Origin: Cinclus cinclus
Taxonomy: Eukaryota; Chordata; Aves; Passeriformes; Cinclidae
Direction of reading: 5' to 3'
DNA: 64,000 nt
NCBI RefSeq assembly: GCF_963662255.1
Contig: NC_085053.1
Location: forward strand, 4,631,718 to 4,695,717
Both the position numbers and the translations under genes were made by a program. The notes beneath the pieces were generated by a model that worked only from the letters and a program-made list of their open reading frames with translations, did no database searches and had not been told where the DNA came from. Shown in pieces: positions 36,801 through 51,800 of the stretch (positions are counted from its first letter, which is position 1; each line of letters begins with the position of its first letter).

Positions 36801-39800
36801 ACAGGCTGAATTATTTTGTCATTCAAACAACAATGTTTTTACAGCTACAGAGCTCTAAAACACTTCAAAGCAGTTAGGAGTAGGTTCTCATAATCATCAT
36901 AAAGAGTATTTAAGGATATATTCTTAAAACAATGATCCACTGAGATTACACAATAAAGAAAGACTTTCCAGAAAAGAGAGGAAAGAAAACACAACCTGTT
37001 TGATAAAAACAAAATCCCTTCAGGACACACTTGGGACTTTTTAAAAAAATAATTTAAAGAAACCCGTGAAATATGTACCTCTGAATAGTGCTACACCTCG
37101 AAAACCAACTCTTGTGAAGAACTGAGCAACTCATTGCAATGCCATGCTTCTCTTGAGCATTTTGTAAACTTGGTGATTTACTCAGCCTCTTAAAAAGGCT
37201 GTCCTAATGCTACAGTGGTTTTGACATTTTGGCATAATGCAGATTCTTTTTTCATTTGAAAATTCAAAGCACAAATTCTGAAAAGCCATTAAGACATGTA
37301 GGCATGAAAATTCTCTCAATATTAAATAAAATACAGAGAAAGTGAATGTTATCTTACAGTGGCATGTGGGATCTTTGCTTTTATTAAGAAGCAATCAAGA
37401 TACTTGCTCCTCTTTATTAGCTCTTTCAACACCTCTCTGGCAAAGTCATACAATTCTTCAGAAGTTGAAGCCTGAAAATACAGATGGCATTTACTAAACA
37501 AACTGTTCTAACCTTTTCAAACATGCTGACTCTTGCAAACAACATTATTTGCCCCTGTTCTGTCACCAGTTTATGTACACATACATGGAAGCAATGAGAT
37601 TATATAAGAGGCTGAGGTTTTGGTTTGGCAACCAGGAAAACAGGTACTGACTGTCCAAAAAGGACTGTTGTGGTTTTAAACCCAGCTGGAAACTAAGCAC
37701 CACGTAGCTCAACCTTCCTTCTCTCCCTGGTGGAATGGGGAGGAGAATCAAAGGAAATCTAGTATGTTGAGATAATAACAGTTTAATAATTGAAAGTAAA
37801 GCGATATACAGTGATAATGGTAAATAATAATGATAATAAAGACTGAAAACCAAGTGATGCACAATACCATTGCTTACCACCTCTGACTGATGCCAGACCC
37901 CCCTTCCTGAATGCAAACTGGCCCTTCTGGATAACTTCCCCCTTTTATAGACTGGACATGACATTCCATGGGCTGGAATACCCCTTTGGTCAGTTTGGGT
38001 CACCTGTCTCAGCTATGCTCCCTCCCAGTTTCCTTTGTGAACCTCCTCAGTGGCAGAGCAGGAGACAAGGAAAAAAGAGCTCTTGACTTAGGATAAACAC
38101 AACTTAGCTAAAACTGAGTTATCGACACCATTCTCATTCTGAATCCAAAACAAAACAGTCTAACAGTTATTGAAAAGAAAATAACTATCCCAGCTGAATC
38201 CAAGACAAGGACCTTTCTGAGCAAAAATTCTGTGTTTCTGCCCAGTCCCAAATATGAGGAAACATAAATCTTCCTCAAAAATATTAGTTTATGCCAAAAT
38301 AATAACAATTAATAACAAGTCAAATTAAATACCATTTCATGCTGATTAGAAGTTACCTCTTTATCTGCAGTAGAATGAACATAAGCATCTCTCTTCTGCT
38401 GGAGCTTTTCCAGGTAAGACTTTAATGTGACTGACTGTAAATTGGAATTCACTACCTAAAGCAGAAGCAAACACTGAAGAAGTCAAGTCCCCATTCACAG
38501 GAGCTTCAGAGGCTCCACTTTCAAACCACTGATAAAAACTGGTTGCAAATCCCAGTACTGAGAGGAAAAGCTGAAAACAGCAATTCACAAAAGTAACTGC
38601 TTCACCACACAAAAATGCTGGTGAATTCACATGTACATACTCAATGTGCTGCAAAGTCACAGTGTTCCAGCATAGTTGAAGCAGTATTAAAAATAAACTT
38701 TTAAGTGGATAGTGACAGAAAACATGTTTAAATCAACATAAAAAATCATGTAATATTTGTCCACTATGAATTCAGCCAAAATTTCCTCAAAAGTATAAAA
38801 GAAAATTATTATAATGAATTTAAGCAAAATTCTGATGTTTGTTTGTACCTCAGATTTGATTTGCTGTCGTAGCTTTCTCAAAGATTGATGGAACTTCTCC
38901 ATGAAGGCTCGACTCAGAGAGAGAGAAGCAAACTTTTTTTCAGACTGTTTGAAAAGTTCAGTAGCCTTTAAGAATGTAAGAAACAAAAGAGAGGACAAGA
39001 CAATTTTTCACTTTTTAAAACTTAAATGATAGAACTTGCCATTTCTAACCAATTTTTTCCATCATGTAATTGCCAAACAGAACAGACTTAGAGTTCTAAT
39101 CTGAAAGCAGGCTGACTGCAAATCACATCAAATATGTCAATAGAAAGCATAATTTGAAATAATGTAATTCTGCATACCTGCTCCAAGCAGCTCGATTTTA
39201 CTTTCTCCACATCTGTCTTGATTGAACTTTCAAAGGCATCAATTTGCTTACTTTCTTTTTGAAGACACTTGTTGAAAAACTTTAACTCCTCAGAAGAAAA
39301 GTCACCAACCTCTGAAAATAATCTGAAAGCAAACATAAAAACAACTGGCTGTGAGGCATCTTTTTCTCCAAGACTATTTTAGGTAAACAGCCCTGAAACA
39401 TACATATCAACACAAATGTGATGAAAACAGCATAATAATTGTGGTTTAACAAGATACATTTCTTTTTTTAAACAGGAAATTAGATTAATAAGAAAATAAA
39501 CTTCACTTTTACTGTTCTGCTTATGCAACAAACACCGATTCCTAGAACTAGGTCACCATTTATAAACAACACATCCATGAAATCTACATACCTGCAACTT
39601 TTGAGAAAACCCACATTTGAATCCCTTAATTTTCCTAGAGCTTCCTCCAAGTGCTGCTGGTAACTTCTCACAGTAACCCTGATAGATTCCAGATGGTTGC
39701 GGAGCTCTGATTCGAGATTGTTTCTGGAAGAAGCTGACCTAACAGCAAATAATAAAAGACAGGGATAACATGTCTGAAGAGGAACACACATGATGATTCA

Positions 39801-42800
39801 GCAACTGCTGGCTGTAAAGACATGAAAAAATTTGAGGACTCAAAAGTAATTTATAACTCTCAAAGCAACTCCCTGAGCTGGGATAGTTTGGATAAACCCA
39901 TGGAAAGTATTAGCAACAGCTGATACTATTGACTAATTCAAAAACAACTAGTCAACTGGTATTATCATGCACATTCAGTAAACTGGATAAAATCTAAACA
40001 GATGAAGCATCTTTTCTACTTAAAGACTGCCAGCACCTCAGAAGGAGGTGAAAATTTCCATGTGTTCAGTCCTGATTTTAATTTCTTCAGGGAAAGAAAT
40101 TCTTCACGTTTTCAAGTTTTATGAAGTAGTCTTCATTGAAGAGCAATGACATACAGAACAGGTTCAGAATGCAAACCATAACCATCCCAGACAGCAATCA
40201 GGAGTATTTAACGAGGGGGATTCACAGCAACAGCAGTGGCACACTTACTGCTCAGTCACAGGGGCATGGAGCAAGTCAGACTCCAAGTTATGGACTCGGG
40301 AATGGAAGTTTGTGTTGAGGCTATTTAGCTGGTCTGAAAATCTGAGGAATTCAGCTTTCTCCTTTTTCAGGCCTTCTGCCAGCACTGCAGAGTGGTGATC
40401 AAGATGCTCTTTGTGAAGCGACAGTTCCACTGAGAAGAAAGAAGTTTTCAATAGGGACATTGCTCCCTGTTTACTGTGAGCTATCACAATGCCCAGTCAG
40501 CCTGTAGTCAGCAGCAGCAGCAAAATAAACAAAGCCAGAGCAGTAGATAAACCATACAAATTATATACATGCAATTTGTTTTTTTGATTTTTCTCCTGTG
40601 TAAGACATATATCCTTAACAGCTCCCAATCCATTTAACCACAAATGCATCGTTTGCTCTAGGCATTCTTTTTCCTTTATTTTTGATCATTGCTGAAATCT
40701 CCATTATCTCTCTGCTCTCAGTCTTGTAACAAAACTAAAGGTTTTATTTTTTAATGGAAAATCCACTTTTCCTGTTTTTGTGAGGGAAAGAAAAAAAATC
40801 AAGTTTTGGTCTCTCTTCTGGAATGACAGCTGGATAAATCAAGAGCCAGTCAATCACCTCAAGAAAGCTGCCAGAAGAAGCACCTCTCCTCTTTGCAGAA
40901 AAAGGGAAATTGAAATATTATTTGCCTGTTCTCCAAAGAAGAATTTTTTAGCTTATGTATTAAAGACCAACAAACCTGTCGATTTTTTTTTTTCTCACCA
41001 TAAAAATTTGACACTTTCCATGCAAAAAGAGTTTTGACTAGAAGATGCTCTGTAGCTGCTCAATGATATTTCACAGTTAAATCCTTCCTCTCGTGTTTTC
41101 AGAAGCTTGGCCCTGACATTTTGGCTCTCCCAACTTGCTAATTCCTTTTTCCACAACAATTTTAAAATATTTTTTTGTACACCACAAACTCTTGTTAAAT
41201 AATTTCAAGGTGAATGCAGCTTCACAAATATTGACAATAGAACGTTCAACATCTACAATCCAGCTGTAAATCAAGGCACTGCTGTTTATTTTTCCAAAAA
41301 TAACACAGCACAAACCAGGAAGAGCTATAGAAAATAAAAGTCATTTTAAAAATATGTGAGTAGCATAAAATGCTGGGAATTCATAGACAGTCAACTGCTT
41401 TCTATTGTCCTCTACTACTGAGTCAATTAATGCTGAAACAGATTTTGGCCCACTTAAGACCATCTCTAAACAAAGACATGTGATGCTCAGAATACAAAAA
41501 AAAAATTCAATACCAGCTCGAGCATGGTAAATATTTGTCTGTATCTCCTCCTTTTTTTGTTGGTGCAACTTAAGATGCAGCAGAAGTATTGAATTGAGCT
41601 CCTCTTTCTTGGCAGCTACAAAGACATAGGAGTTGAACAAGGATTCTGCAAACCATTTCTCTAAGTGTTCAAAAAAGCAGAGGCAAATCCTATGATTGAA
41701 AAAGAAATATGACAGTGATGAATAGTAAATAATAAATAAGAATTAATTGAATATATTATTTCTAAGAATTCAGCTTCTGGCTATAGGAAGGTACAGTTTC
41801 AGTACCATTTGCACAATACTGGTAGAGTTTTTGAGCTAGCTGCATATTGCTGAGTATCAGGCATTTTACCTTCATGGCTCTGCAGGGTATTTGGGCAAAT
41901 TACTTGTCTTTCTCTAATATGTTTTCTCACTAAATAATTTTCCATAAAATATGAATGTCCTGTAAAGGTAAATGTTTTTCTGGTGCTTTGACAGCCATGG
42001 GTAAAAAGCAATATAAACATTTTCTCACATTGGTATCAATTAAAGAAGTGGAATCACTTAATAATTCTATGATCATAATTTTATAATTAAGTATCTAGAT
42101 ATATAAATATCTACCTATATAACAGTAATTAGATAACTTTTTCCTCTGTAGTCTAATGTTTCTTCTAAATAGCTGAAATTTGTCTATTACATAAAGAGAA
42201 AGAAAGAATAGAAATTTTTTCTACTCACCTTTTATTCAGCTTGACAAACATGGCTTCTGTGAGAAGTACATATTTCAGGTACATAGGAAGTGATTCTTCA
42301 TTTTCATATTTTCTAAAATAACTCTCTGTGATGTCAGTCTTTCCTGCCTCTTCAACTCCAAGAACAGTGTAAGTGTTTCCATTAGCAGTGGCAATTTCAG
42401 CTCCTTCTGCCTTGCTGCTCTTGGATGCTGACTGGGAAACAGTTGGAAATTACCACCTTACTTTTAAATGTATCAGCAAAGAATCAACAGTGCACCAGCT
42501 AGTGTAGGAATCTAAGAATATTTAGAATAATGTTCTAATTGTTAATTTGGACATTTACACAATGCTGGCAATATTTATATGTTTATATATATATATCTAT
42601 ACACATATATGTATATATTTATATATGCCAGCAAGACATAGGCAGAGTCAACAATGTTTTAAAAGGTTTTTGTTATGGTAATAAAATATAAATAAATTCA
42701 TGGAAACTGAAAAACAAATATTTAGGTACAAATACTTAGCTTAAATCATTCACCACAGGCTGAGAAAACTGTGATGAAGGACAGATTAAAAAAATTATGC

Positions 42801-45800
42801 AAAGGGTTTCTGCAAGGGTAAAAGATCAAAAAGAATGTTTGTGAACTTCACACACTCCATTTTCCCATAAAAGGATCTAGAGTCCTGTGTGCTTTGTATA
42901 CAAACTAAACAAAAAAGGACTTTCTACTCATTCTCAGCAAAAAGACTTCCTATTTCTCCTTATTTTGGACAGACTGCCTTCACCTTCAAACTTATTCTCT
43001 TGCTCACCTGCATAATGCTTGGTCCTTGTTCTGCATGCTCATTTTCTTCACTTTTATAAGGAATACTCTCCTCATCTTCTTCTTCAGTTTCTTCAATTTC
43101 CTGTGCCAAGATCACCTGTTTCTCTGTCAGATTTGTTTCTCCAGCTGATTTTTGACAGCTGTCCCTATCTTCTGGCACCAGTCGAGAGAGGTGATTGTCC
43201 TGCTCTGCTCTGGGCTGGGATGTGCTCTCTTCAAGCCCTGGGGGCAATTTTGGATGCCACAATGTCAGAAAGACCTAAAGCTATTAGAGACGTGTCCAAA
43301 AGAGGGACACAGAGATAGTGATGGGTCTGGGGGGGAAGCCATACAAAGAGTGGCTGAGGGCATTTGGTTCAGCTGGAGAGAGCAGACTGAGGTCACACCT
43401 CACTGGGGGCTACAGCTCCTCTCAAGGGCAGCAGAGGGGCAGCTTTGATCTCTGCTCTCTGTGACCAGGGACAGGACCCAAGGGAATGCCAGGAGCTGCG
43501 GCAATGGAGAATTAGGCTGGGTATCAGGGAAAGATGCTTTCCTCAGAGGGTGGTCAGGCACTGAATAGGTTCTCCAGGGAATGGGCACAGCCCCAAGGCT
43601 GCCAGAGATCCAGGAGTGTTTGGACAATGCTCTCAGGGATGCAGAGGGTGGGATTGCTGAGTGTCTGTGCAGGGCCAGGAGCTGGAATTTCACGAACCCT
43701 ATGGGTCCCTTCCAACTCAGGAAACTATGATTTTCCTCTCTTTCCTCTCCTTGCATAATGCTCTCAGCCTGCTGTTCCACCATATGTTCAGCTTCTGAAG
43801 CCTCAACTACTTATTTACAGTTAAAGCAGAGTTCTACTGGTTATGATCCAAAGATACACAGATTGAAAAACAACCAAGAATAAATACCTGTTTGGATTGT
43901 TGTGGTACTGTTTTGATCTTGAACTATGAAGTGTGTCGTGCCTTGCAAGTTCTAAAAGCAAAACAACAAAAAACAGCAAAAAACACCCACCACATCCCAT
44001 TTTAAAATATGGATTTGCTTTCTTACAAGAAATCCATATCCCTTCTCAAAATGTATCTATTTCAGTAAGATATAATCTTGAATAGATCACTTACTATCTA
44101 AAGTACCTGTAACACTCAAAATGATAATGGTAAGCCTGTTACTTTATAGTTTTCTGTTCAAAAGGCAAATGAATTTGCTTAAATGCCGTTTGTGACAGAG
44201 TTAAAAGTGTGGGACTGAGAAATGTTTTTGTTTTCCTCTCCTATCTCTACCAAAAGCACTTTATTCAGTGTCTGAAACAATACTTTATATAATCTGAATT
44301 TTAAAGGTAATGAAAATTTTCTCTAAAGTGAAAAATTAATACACCAGTAAGGTTTTAAACCAAAAAAAAATTTCTTTTTACCTGTTTGAAGATTTCCTTC
44401 ACACTAAAATGCTGGCTGATGGCTATACTATAAGAAATCAATTGCCACAAAATGGCTTTTGGGTAAGCCGTTACTTCATCCATTACAATTTGCTTGAGTG
44501 TCTCATTCCTGTCAAATTTAAGGTCACTGTTTAAGAGACTCAAGTATGTATAGAAATAAATATGACTATAGTGCCTTTAAATCTAAATCTAACTTCCTGA
44601 TTAATCTCATAAAACCTTTAGGCTAAATGCTGCCATTTATCTGTTAATACTGAATACAATCACATCCTGGCTTGTTAGAGATTAGTTCATTATAAATAAA
44701 TAAATTCACGGAAGTTAAAAAATATTTACAAATAATTTTACATCCTTCCTTTTGGATGGAGAACCACTCAAACACTGCTTACATAAGAGAGGTCAAATTA
44801 CTGTCTTCCATGTTAGTTCTGCACTGTGCTCAGCTGAGCCTTTCTGGTTTATTTTCCTTTTACTTGAAAATAAAGCAGAGTCTCGATTCAAGAAAAATCA
44901 ATATTCACACTTGTATTCATTTACATTTACCTTTGCTTTGTTTCCTAAACAAAGATAATTATGGGGAATTTATGTATGTGTTCAGATGTTCAGATAGGTA
45001 ACATTCTCTTCTGCAACCTGGTGTTGTATTTTCACTTGGACTGTTGCCTCTGGCCTTTTTTTAACTGCTCAAATAATCAGTAAGAGTATCAAACCTCCAG
45101 CTCTAACCACAATCCCACTGTGAGGTGTGTGAAGGTATGTGCATCTGCCCCTCAGGTCCATATTGCTCTTCTAATGTGCCTCTGATCAAACAGATAGAAA
45201 ATACCTCCTGGGTGTGTGAACAGAGCTGCTTCCTCTATGGCTTCAGAGCTGCTGCTAAGATCTTTAGCAAGGAAAGCTGTATTGTACCAATTTTTATATG
45301 GTTTTTAAAGCTGCAAGTGCCTAATCATGTGAAGGTTAACAGCGAGCTTAACAAAAACATAAATATTTTGGCTATCTTAAAGATCTTAGTTCTTAGAACT
45401 TTGAATGAGATCAAATCTGTGAGTGAAGAGGTGATGGTGCAGACCAACTTCTGATTCCTGTGATTCAAGAATCTGGACTACTACTTTTACCTTCTGAATA
45501 AGGCATGGATGTGATGGTATGAACAGTAATACTGATGTGGTACGGTTTTTGAATGATAGAAGGCTTCCTTGTCCCATTCCTAAACTGTGGGTATTATTTG
45601 CCTTAACCTTGTTCAATATATACATTATTTTATATTTTTACATGAAGTAAAAAAGTCTTTTTCGACGCCTTCACACAACAACATAAACAAGGCATAAGTA
45701 GTACAACCAGTGTTAAAATATGTTCTACTCTTTAAGTTTACAATACAAAATTCATACCTTGTTCTAATTTGATCTAAAGTAGAAAGGGTGTTCTCCAAAT

Positions 45801-48800
45801 ATTCCTTCAGCTCTTCTTCACAGCTCGCCATTTGCATTTTTTTTAAAATTGTATCCAGATCACCTTTCATCATCTAAGGCCACATAAAAAAGCAAGTAAA
45901 AATGGTTTAGTGTATACTAAAATCTCCGTAACTATTTAGGATTCAAGTAAGGTAATTATGCACATATATTCTACACCCAGAAGGGAAGCTACCTTAGCAA
46001 AACTCATCACCTATGAAGATCTTCCTAGATAATGAACACCTCTGACATTGCCACCCCAAGTTGGCTGTTGTAAATATGAGAACCTCACATCCAACCACAC
46101 TCTATACCTGCACAAGATCTCACAATAGCAACTTGCAGCCACTTTATACAGAAAGCAGCAGTGATCTTTATCACTGCTGCCATACCAATAATAAGACAGG
46201 ACTGTCCATTCAGTATGAATCAAGCAGTTAGCAAAAATGCACCTGACAGAATGAAACTGAAGAGTAGAAATTCCAATATAAAAGTCAAAGATTACATTTT
46301 TAATTTTATAGCAGATATTTCAAATTTCAGAGGGTTCTTTGCATTAAGAAGTCCTGTCTTTATACCACACCCTTGTTTTTATGTTTATACCTCTATTATG
46401 TGATCTTGTTCCCATCTGTATTCATCTATTTTTTTTTGAAGTGCATCTTCCTGCTGGGACAGTTGGAGTTGATGGACATCCCAGAGATCCATGGCCTCCT
46501 GAACACATCTGTACAAGCCTTGACAACACTTCTCGTGCCATTTAGCCATCTCCTTAAAATCACTCTGAAGAAAAACATTCAAGTGAACAAGCTACTTTTA
46601 AATGGCTGGAAGGTGAAATGAGTAAGAGGACATGTAATATGATAAAAGGCTGCCTGGAATTATACAACTGGTATTCAACACAGTGTCTTCTATCTGGAGA
46701 GTGAAAAAAAAAAAATCTCCAAGTAAACTGGGTAAGAATGTGGATTATCAAAACTTCTATTTATTCTGGCATCATAAAGCACCAAATCACATTTTATAAT
46801 TTATCACCTTAGGAACAACTGCCCAGTCATTTTTATGTACAGAAAAGATTGGAAGACATTTAGGAGAACATTTAAAGCTATTCCTCTGACTTTAGGCAGA
46901 CTGGGCCATATGTCATTCATCTCTATCATATATCTTTCATATATAAATGATAATAAAAATACAATATATTTACATTACAAATAATAAACACAATAATTAT
47001 GAACACTTCCACATGAAACTTTTCCACACCAAACAGTTTGTCTGTAGTGTTTAGTCACACTGTGGACCTCTTTCTAATGTGACATCAGTAGCCTACAATG
47101 CAGAAGGCATTGCAGGTGGGAGCACAGCAAGAACAGACTGATCCCAAGGAGTGATGAAAATAAATGTCATAAAATAAACGTACATCCATGTGCTCCACTT
47201 CTCCTTCAAACCCACGTTTTAGTTTCTCAGTCATCTGAAGCATGTTGGAATGCACAACTTCAGCATCTTCTACTGTGCAAATGTTCATATCCAACAGGGC
47301 CATCTAAATTAAAAGAACAGCAAATTATTGACGTGCATATAATAAATATTGTGTGGCTTTCAGAGAGCATGGCTAAATTTAGTGTTTCTTTTCTTGTGAT
47401 GGACAGAGAAAGACTCAGTCTCTTACATGCCATATTATATTAGTAAGCAATACAATTTGATTGGATACAAAAGGAGAAATTGAGGCTGAGAGGTGGAACT
47501 TCTTTCTCAAGGTAAGACAGATTTAGCACAAAGGCTGAGGGTCCTTGCATCTTCCACATAAATGTAGGACAGCACTCCCTTCATTACTGGTATTTCTTAT
47601 GGCTTTTATACATTTCAAGTATAAATATCAAATACTACTGTGAAACCAAACAGATGGTTACTTTTTGAACAGAGTAAGGCAGAGGTTAAAAAGCAATTCC
47701 ACTTGTTATTTCAATGTTTGGTGGATCCTCAGACACACTTTACTGTAATGACACATTGTACCATGGCTATCACACCCAAAAGCTGTGACACTCACCTTGC
47801 ACATCTGCACTTTCTCCTGACATTTGCCCTGGACCAGCTCATACTGGATGCGCATTTTCTTCACACCCTCCACATTACAGGTGTCTGAATGACACGGAAC
47901 AGACCACAGTCAAAACTCCCATATTTCATAGTGCAGTGTGAAATGGAAACGTGCCAGAGGCCATGTGCTGAATCTCAGCACAAGGAACAGATCCCAGCAG
48001 TGCCTACAGACCTGTGCCTACAGACACTACCAACCAAACAAATCAAGACATTTTAATACACACCTGTTTATCATTAATGCTTAAAAGCAGCAAGGTATTT
48101 ACAATTGCTACCAACTTCTTTGCTACCATACAGGCTACAAACATCACAACAGGATGTGCTCTGGAGCAAGAGAAGGCAGACACAGAGAGGGAAGGCATAC
48201 TACAGGACACAGAGAAAGGAAGTATCTCCAGTACTTCCCCTCTCCTTCTCCAAGAGTTAAAAAGGAGTAGTTTTGTATGATTGAGAACTGATCCATGTCC
48301 AAACTAACTAATCTTCCCCCAGATTAATTCTAAGCAATCCAGCTCCTGCTAGATCTCACCATGCACAGGTATTTGTACTGGCCAAAGGAAAGTGATGCCA
48401 CAGGCAGCTTCTTTGGGTCTTACCACCAGCTCAAAGCAACTGAGAAGGTATGTGGGAACACATGTAACAAAGAATAGAGCAAACATGCACTTTCAAAGCA
48501 ACTGTCTGCCTCATCGTTGCCTGGGAGAAAATATTGCTTGAATTCCAGACAGTTTTTATGATTTCCCAACTTACCTATATTTTTATTTAAATTCTCCAGA
48601 GTTCTGTACCATTCATGTATATCAGATTTTGTATGTGTTGGAGGCAACAAGGTGCTATCAAAGTAGGAAACAAGAGTCAGGTATCTTAAAATACAAACCA
48701 GTCAGTACTTAAAATATAAAATCATGAATCAGAATATCCATACTACTGTGCTTTATTTTATTTACAGCCATCTTGGCAATGAAAATAAACCAGAGACTGC

Positions 48801-51800
48801 TGTTGCTCAAGGCCAACTGTTTATTGCCCGACAAGGAACTAACTGTAATCTACCTTGTTCCTACGTCCACTGTAAAAAAACCTCCCTGTAAATATTATAA
48901 TGCATTGCACCCAAAAATGTTTCTAGTGTTCAGGATAGATATTCAAACACCGCAGTGTTAGATTTCTATCCAGACTCCTCTCTTAATTTATCACACAAAT
49001 AAAATCCCATGCCATGGAGAAAAAAATGCCTTAACAAAAGCACCAGCTTCTAGCCCTCCACCCATCTTTGCCCATTTCTACTATGTTTCAAAAGTCAGTA
49101 AGATTTACTTATGCATTCCTACATTTTTAGCCCTTGATCACCACCTATTTAGTGTAGCTGGTGCACTGAAAATCAAGAATACATTTTTTCCATTAAAAAC
49201 AGCTGTACAAAAATAGGTTCAGACCCTGCCTTACTGCTGAATTTAACAATCACACATTGACAGGAAGCAAAGTGCATTTTATAGCCAAGTCTTTCATTAA
49301 CTCCAGAAAGAATTGTTTTCCTTTATGCTATACCCTCTTTTGCCATACCCAATATATTGCAAAACCCTCAGTCTCTGCTCACTAAGTACAATCTGCTCCT
49401 TTATCATATTTTCCATTTCCGTTTTCACAGCTGGGGGATTCTGTATTTCTTCACTTGCCATAAATTCTCTGCAGGATGGAAAATAGATATGGATAATAGA
49501 AGCACTATATATGTGATATCATACATGATATGCATAAATTAAAAATGATCAAGTATTGCTTTTACAGAAACCAAAAGTGGACACTAGCCACTTTGTGTTA
49601 CTCATTGTCCAAAAGAAGACTGCAAAATTTCTGACCTGAAACTCTGAACTACAAAGTTCTTTTGGATTAGCTTCCAGTCCATGACTCTCCCTTGCCATTT
49701 CAGTTGATGCAATTTTTCTTTTTCAAGCTCTGATTTCATTAGATGAAAGAGTAGCTTGGCAGTAGCTCTCTCATTATCCAGCAGTGCTCTGTTTATATTC
49801 TGTGCATTAAAAAATAAAACCAGGAGTAGAAGCCGCATACAACATGAAAAACAACAACAAAAAAATTGTCTCTTCTACAGAAAATGAGGGGGAAAAGGAC
49901 AACAAATGATAACAAATACCCTGCAAAGTATAAATCTTTTCCATATTTCAGTGAGTGATAGGCAGAAAAAATGAATTTCAGTTGGGGAAAAGAAGACATT
50001 CTAGGAATATTCAGATTGCTATCTTGCCCCAGGTAAAATATTTACCATGGCCTTATCGTTAATGAGCTTGTGAACATCAGCTGCCAAGAAGAAGGAAATT
50101 TCCTGCAGTTTCACAGTATACTTGGTCAGTACATCTGCTATCTGTGCAATAGAAGAATAAAGAAAATCAACAACAACGAAAAGTATAACTCAAATATCAG
50201 TTTCCCAAGTTAAAACCTACATGAACAAGACAATTTTTTCCATTAAAGTGAATTCCATTAAATTAATTTATTAAATATATTATAATGAATTAAAATTAAT
50301 TGCACAAAACACAGATTGAGAAGTAAATTTTAAGATACTAATCTTAGTTACCTAAAAGACCGATTTTTTTCAGTAATTCTTAAAAACAGTAACTAAAACA
50401 TTTGACTTTGCTACTACTCAGATGATTTTTCTTTAATATCTGTGATAATAAAGTGCTCAGCAGACAGGATGCAGTATGAATTTAAAAATCAAACCAACTT
50501 CCTTTCAAACATCTGAAGGGAATCCACCAGTGCCTGTTTTAAGTGAACACAAAATTAAAGCAAATGTGTTCATCACTGACATTAGCTGTGACTAATTCAA
50601 CAGAAAGGTTACTGGTGATATTCTTGGACCTATTCATCATACCTGAATTACAAAGAGAGAAGAAAGTGCCACTGGTAGAACTTTGTAGGCACTTTGCCTA
50701 CAAGGATAGTGCAGCAATCTCTTCCATAGTCTATTCATTGTTTTATCCAACCATTTCCTATGATATCCAATGATTTTTAACAGGTCAGGCTGAAGACTAC
50801 AAAGCTGTAACACATTTGATACTTACACCCAAACTAAAATCAAGCTAGGTCATGTCTATGCTCCTTCTCAGATGCAGAATAGGTATGTCCTCCAAAAAAT
50901 AACAGACCAGGTGAAAGTTTGACCTACACAACCCTCCAAGGAAATAAAAGCAGCTCATATATTCCATGCATCTTTAGTATAGGCAATTGTGAAAGAAAGA
51001 AACACCTTAAAACTAGGAAAAAAGTATCTTCTCCTGATTATGTAGATGCAAAATGAGTGAATGGTTTATTGGTGAAAAGAAAGCAATCACCACACAACAG
51101 AACTAATGGCAGACTCTGACTCTTGTGGAAACAAGCTACTCTTTGCTTTGCATCCAGCATTATATCAGCAAATATCCTGTGCTTAAATAACAGTTATTAA
51201 GACTGCAGCTCACTTTAACGGCTCGACTCCTTTCGATCTCCTTTAAGGATTTGTCCACTGCCCTAATCTGGTTCTTTCTGTTTGAGGATTCCTCGTGGAT
51301 CATATTCCACAGTTCTTCCAAACCCTGCAAAAAAATCTAGTCTCAATCTCATTGAAAAGTGAGTATATATATTAAAAAAAAAAAAAAATAAAAGGAAAAA
51401 ACATCAATTTAGGACTCCAGGGAGCCATAAGAAGATGTTACACTGTACAAGTAACTAAAGTTGAGCCAATGCTCTGAACTGCCTTACTTCAAATGAGAAA
51501 CCTTCCAAAGCCATGTCAGATGCAATCTTTTCAAACAGATGTTTACTCTTTTCATCTGATTTCATCAATTTTAGCTGAAGGAATTCCTGAAGCTTCAAAA
51601 CAGAGGCTTCCATCTCCTAAAACGGTAGGTCAGTGTGATCATTTAAATACTGGGCCCCGACCTTAGAAAAGCACTCTCAGAGCCTAGATTAAAAAAATCC
51701 TGCCTTACCCTGCCAATGCAGTGCAGCTCCTGCTGCATTTCAGTCACTGCTTGATAATGATGCTTTTGCTGCCGTTCTGCCAGGTACTTCCATGTACTGC

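Noticed and set aside
41077..41313. Minus-strand frame between CCDC180 exons 18 and 19
   Set aside because: Exons 18 and 19 join directly in phase and match the family. This frame lacks splice sites and coiled-coil character.
43400..43783. Minus-strand frame continuing from CCDC180-like sequence into CR1
   Set aside because: It is a read-through of the exon remnant into antisense CR1 with no donor. It was kept only as evidence for the remnant.
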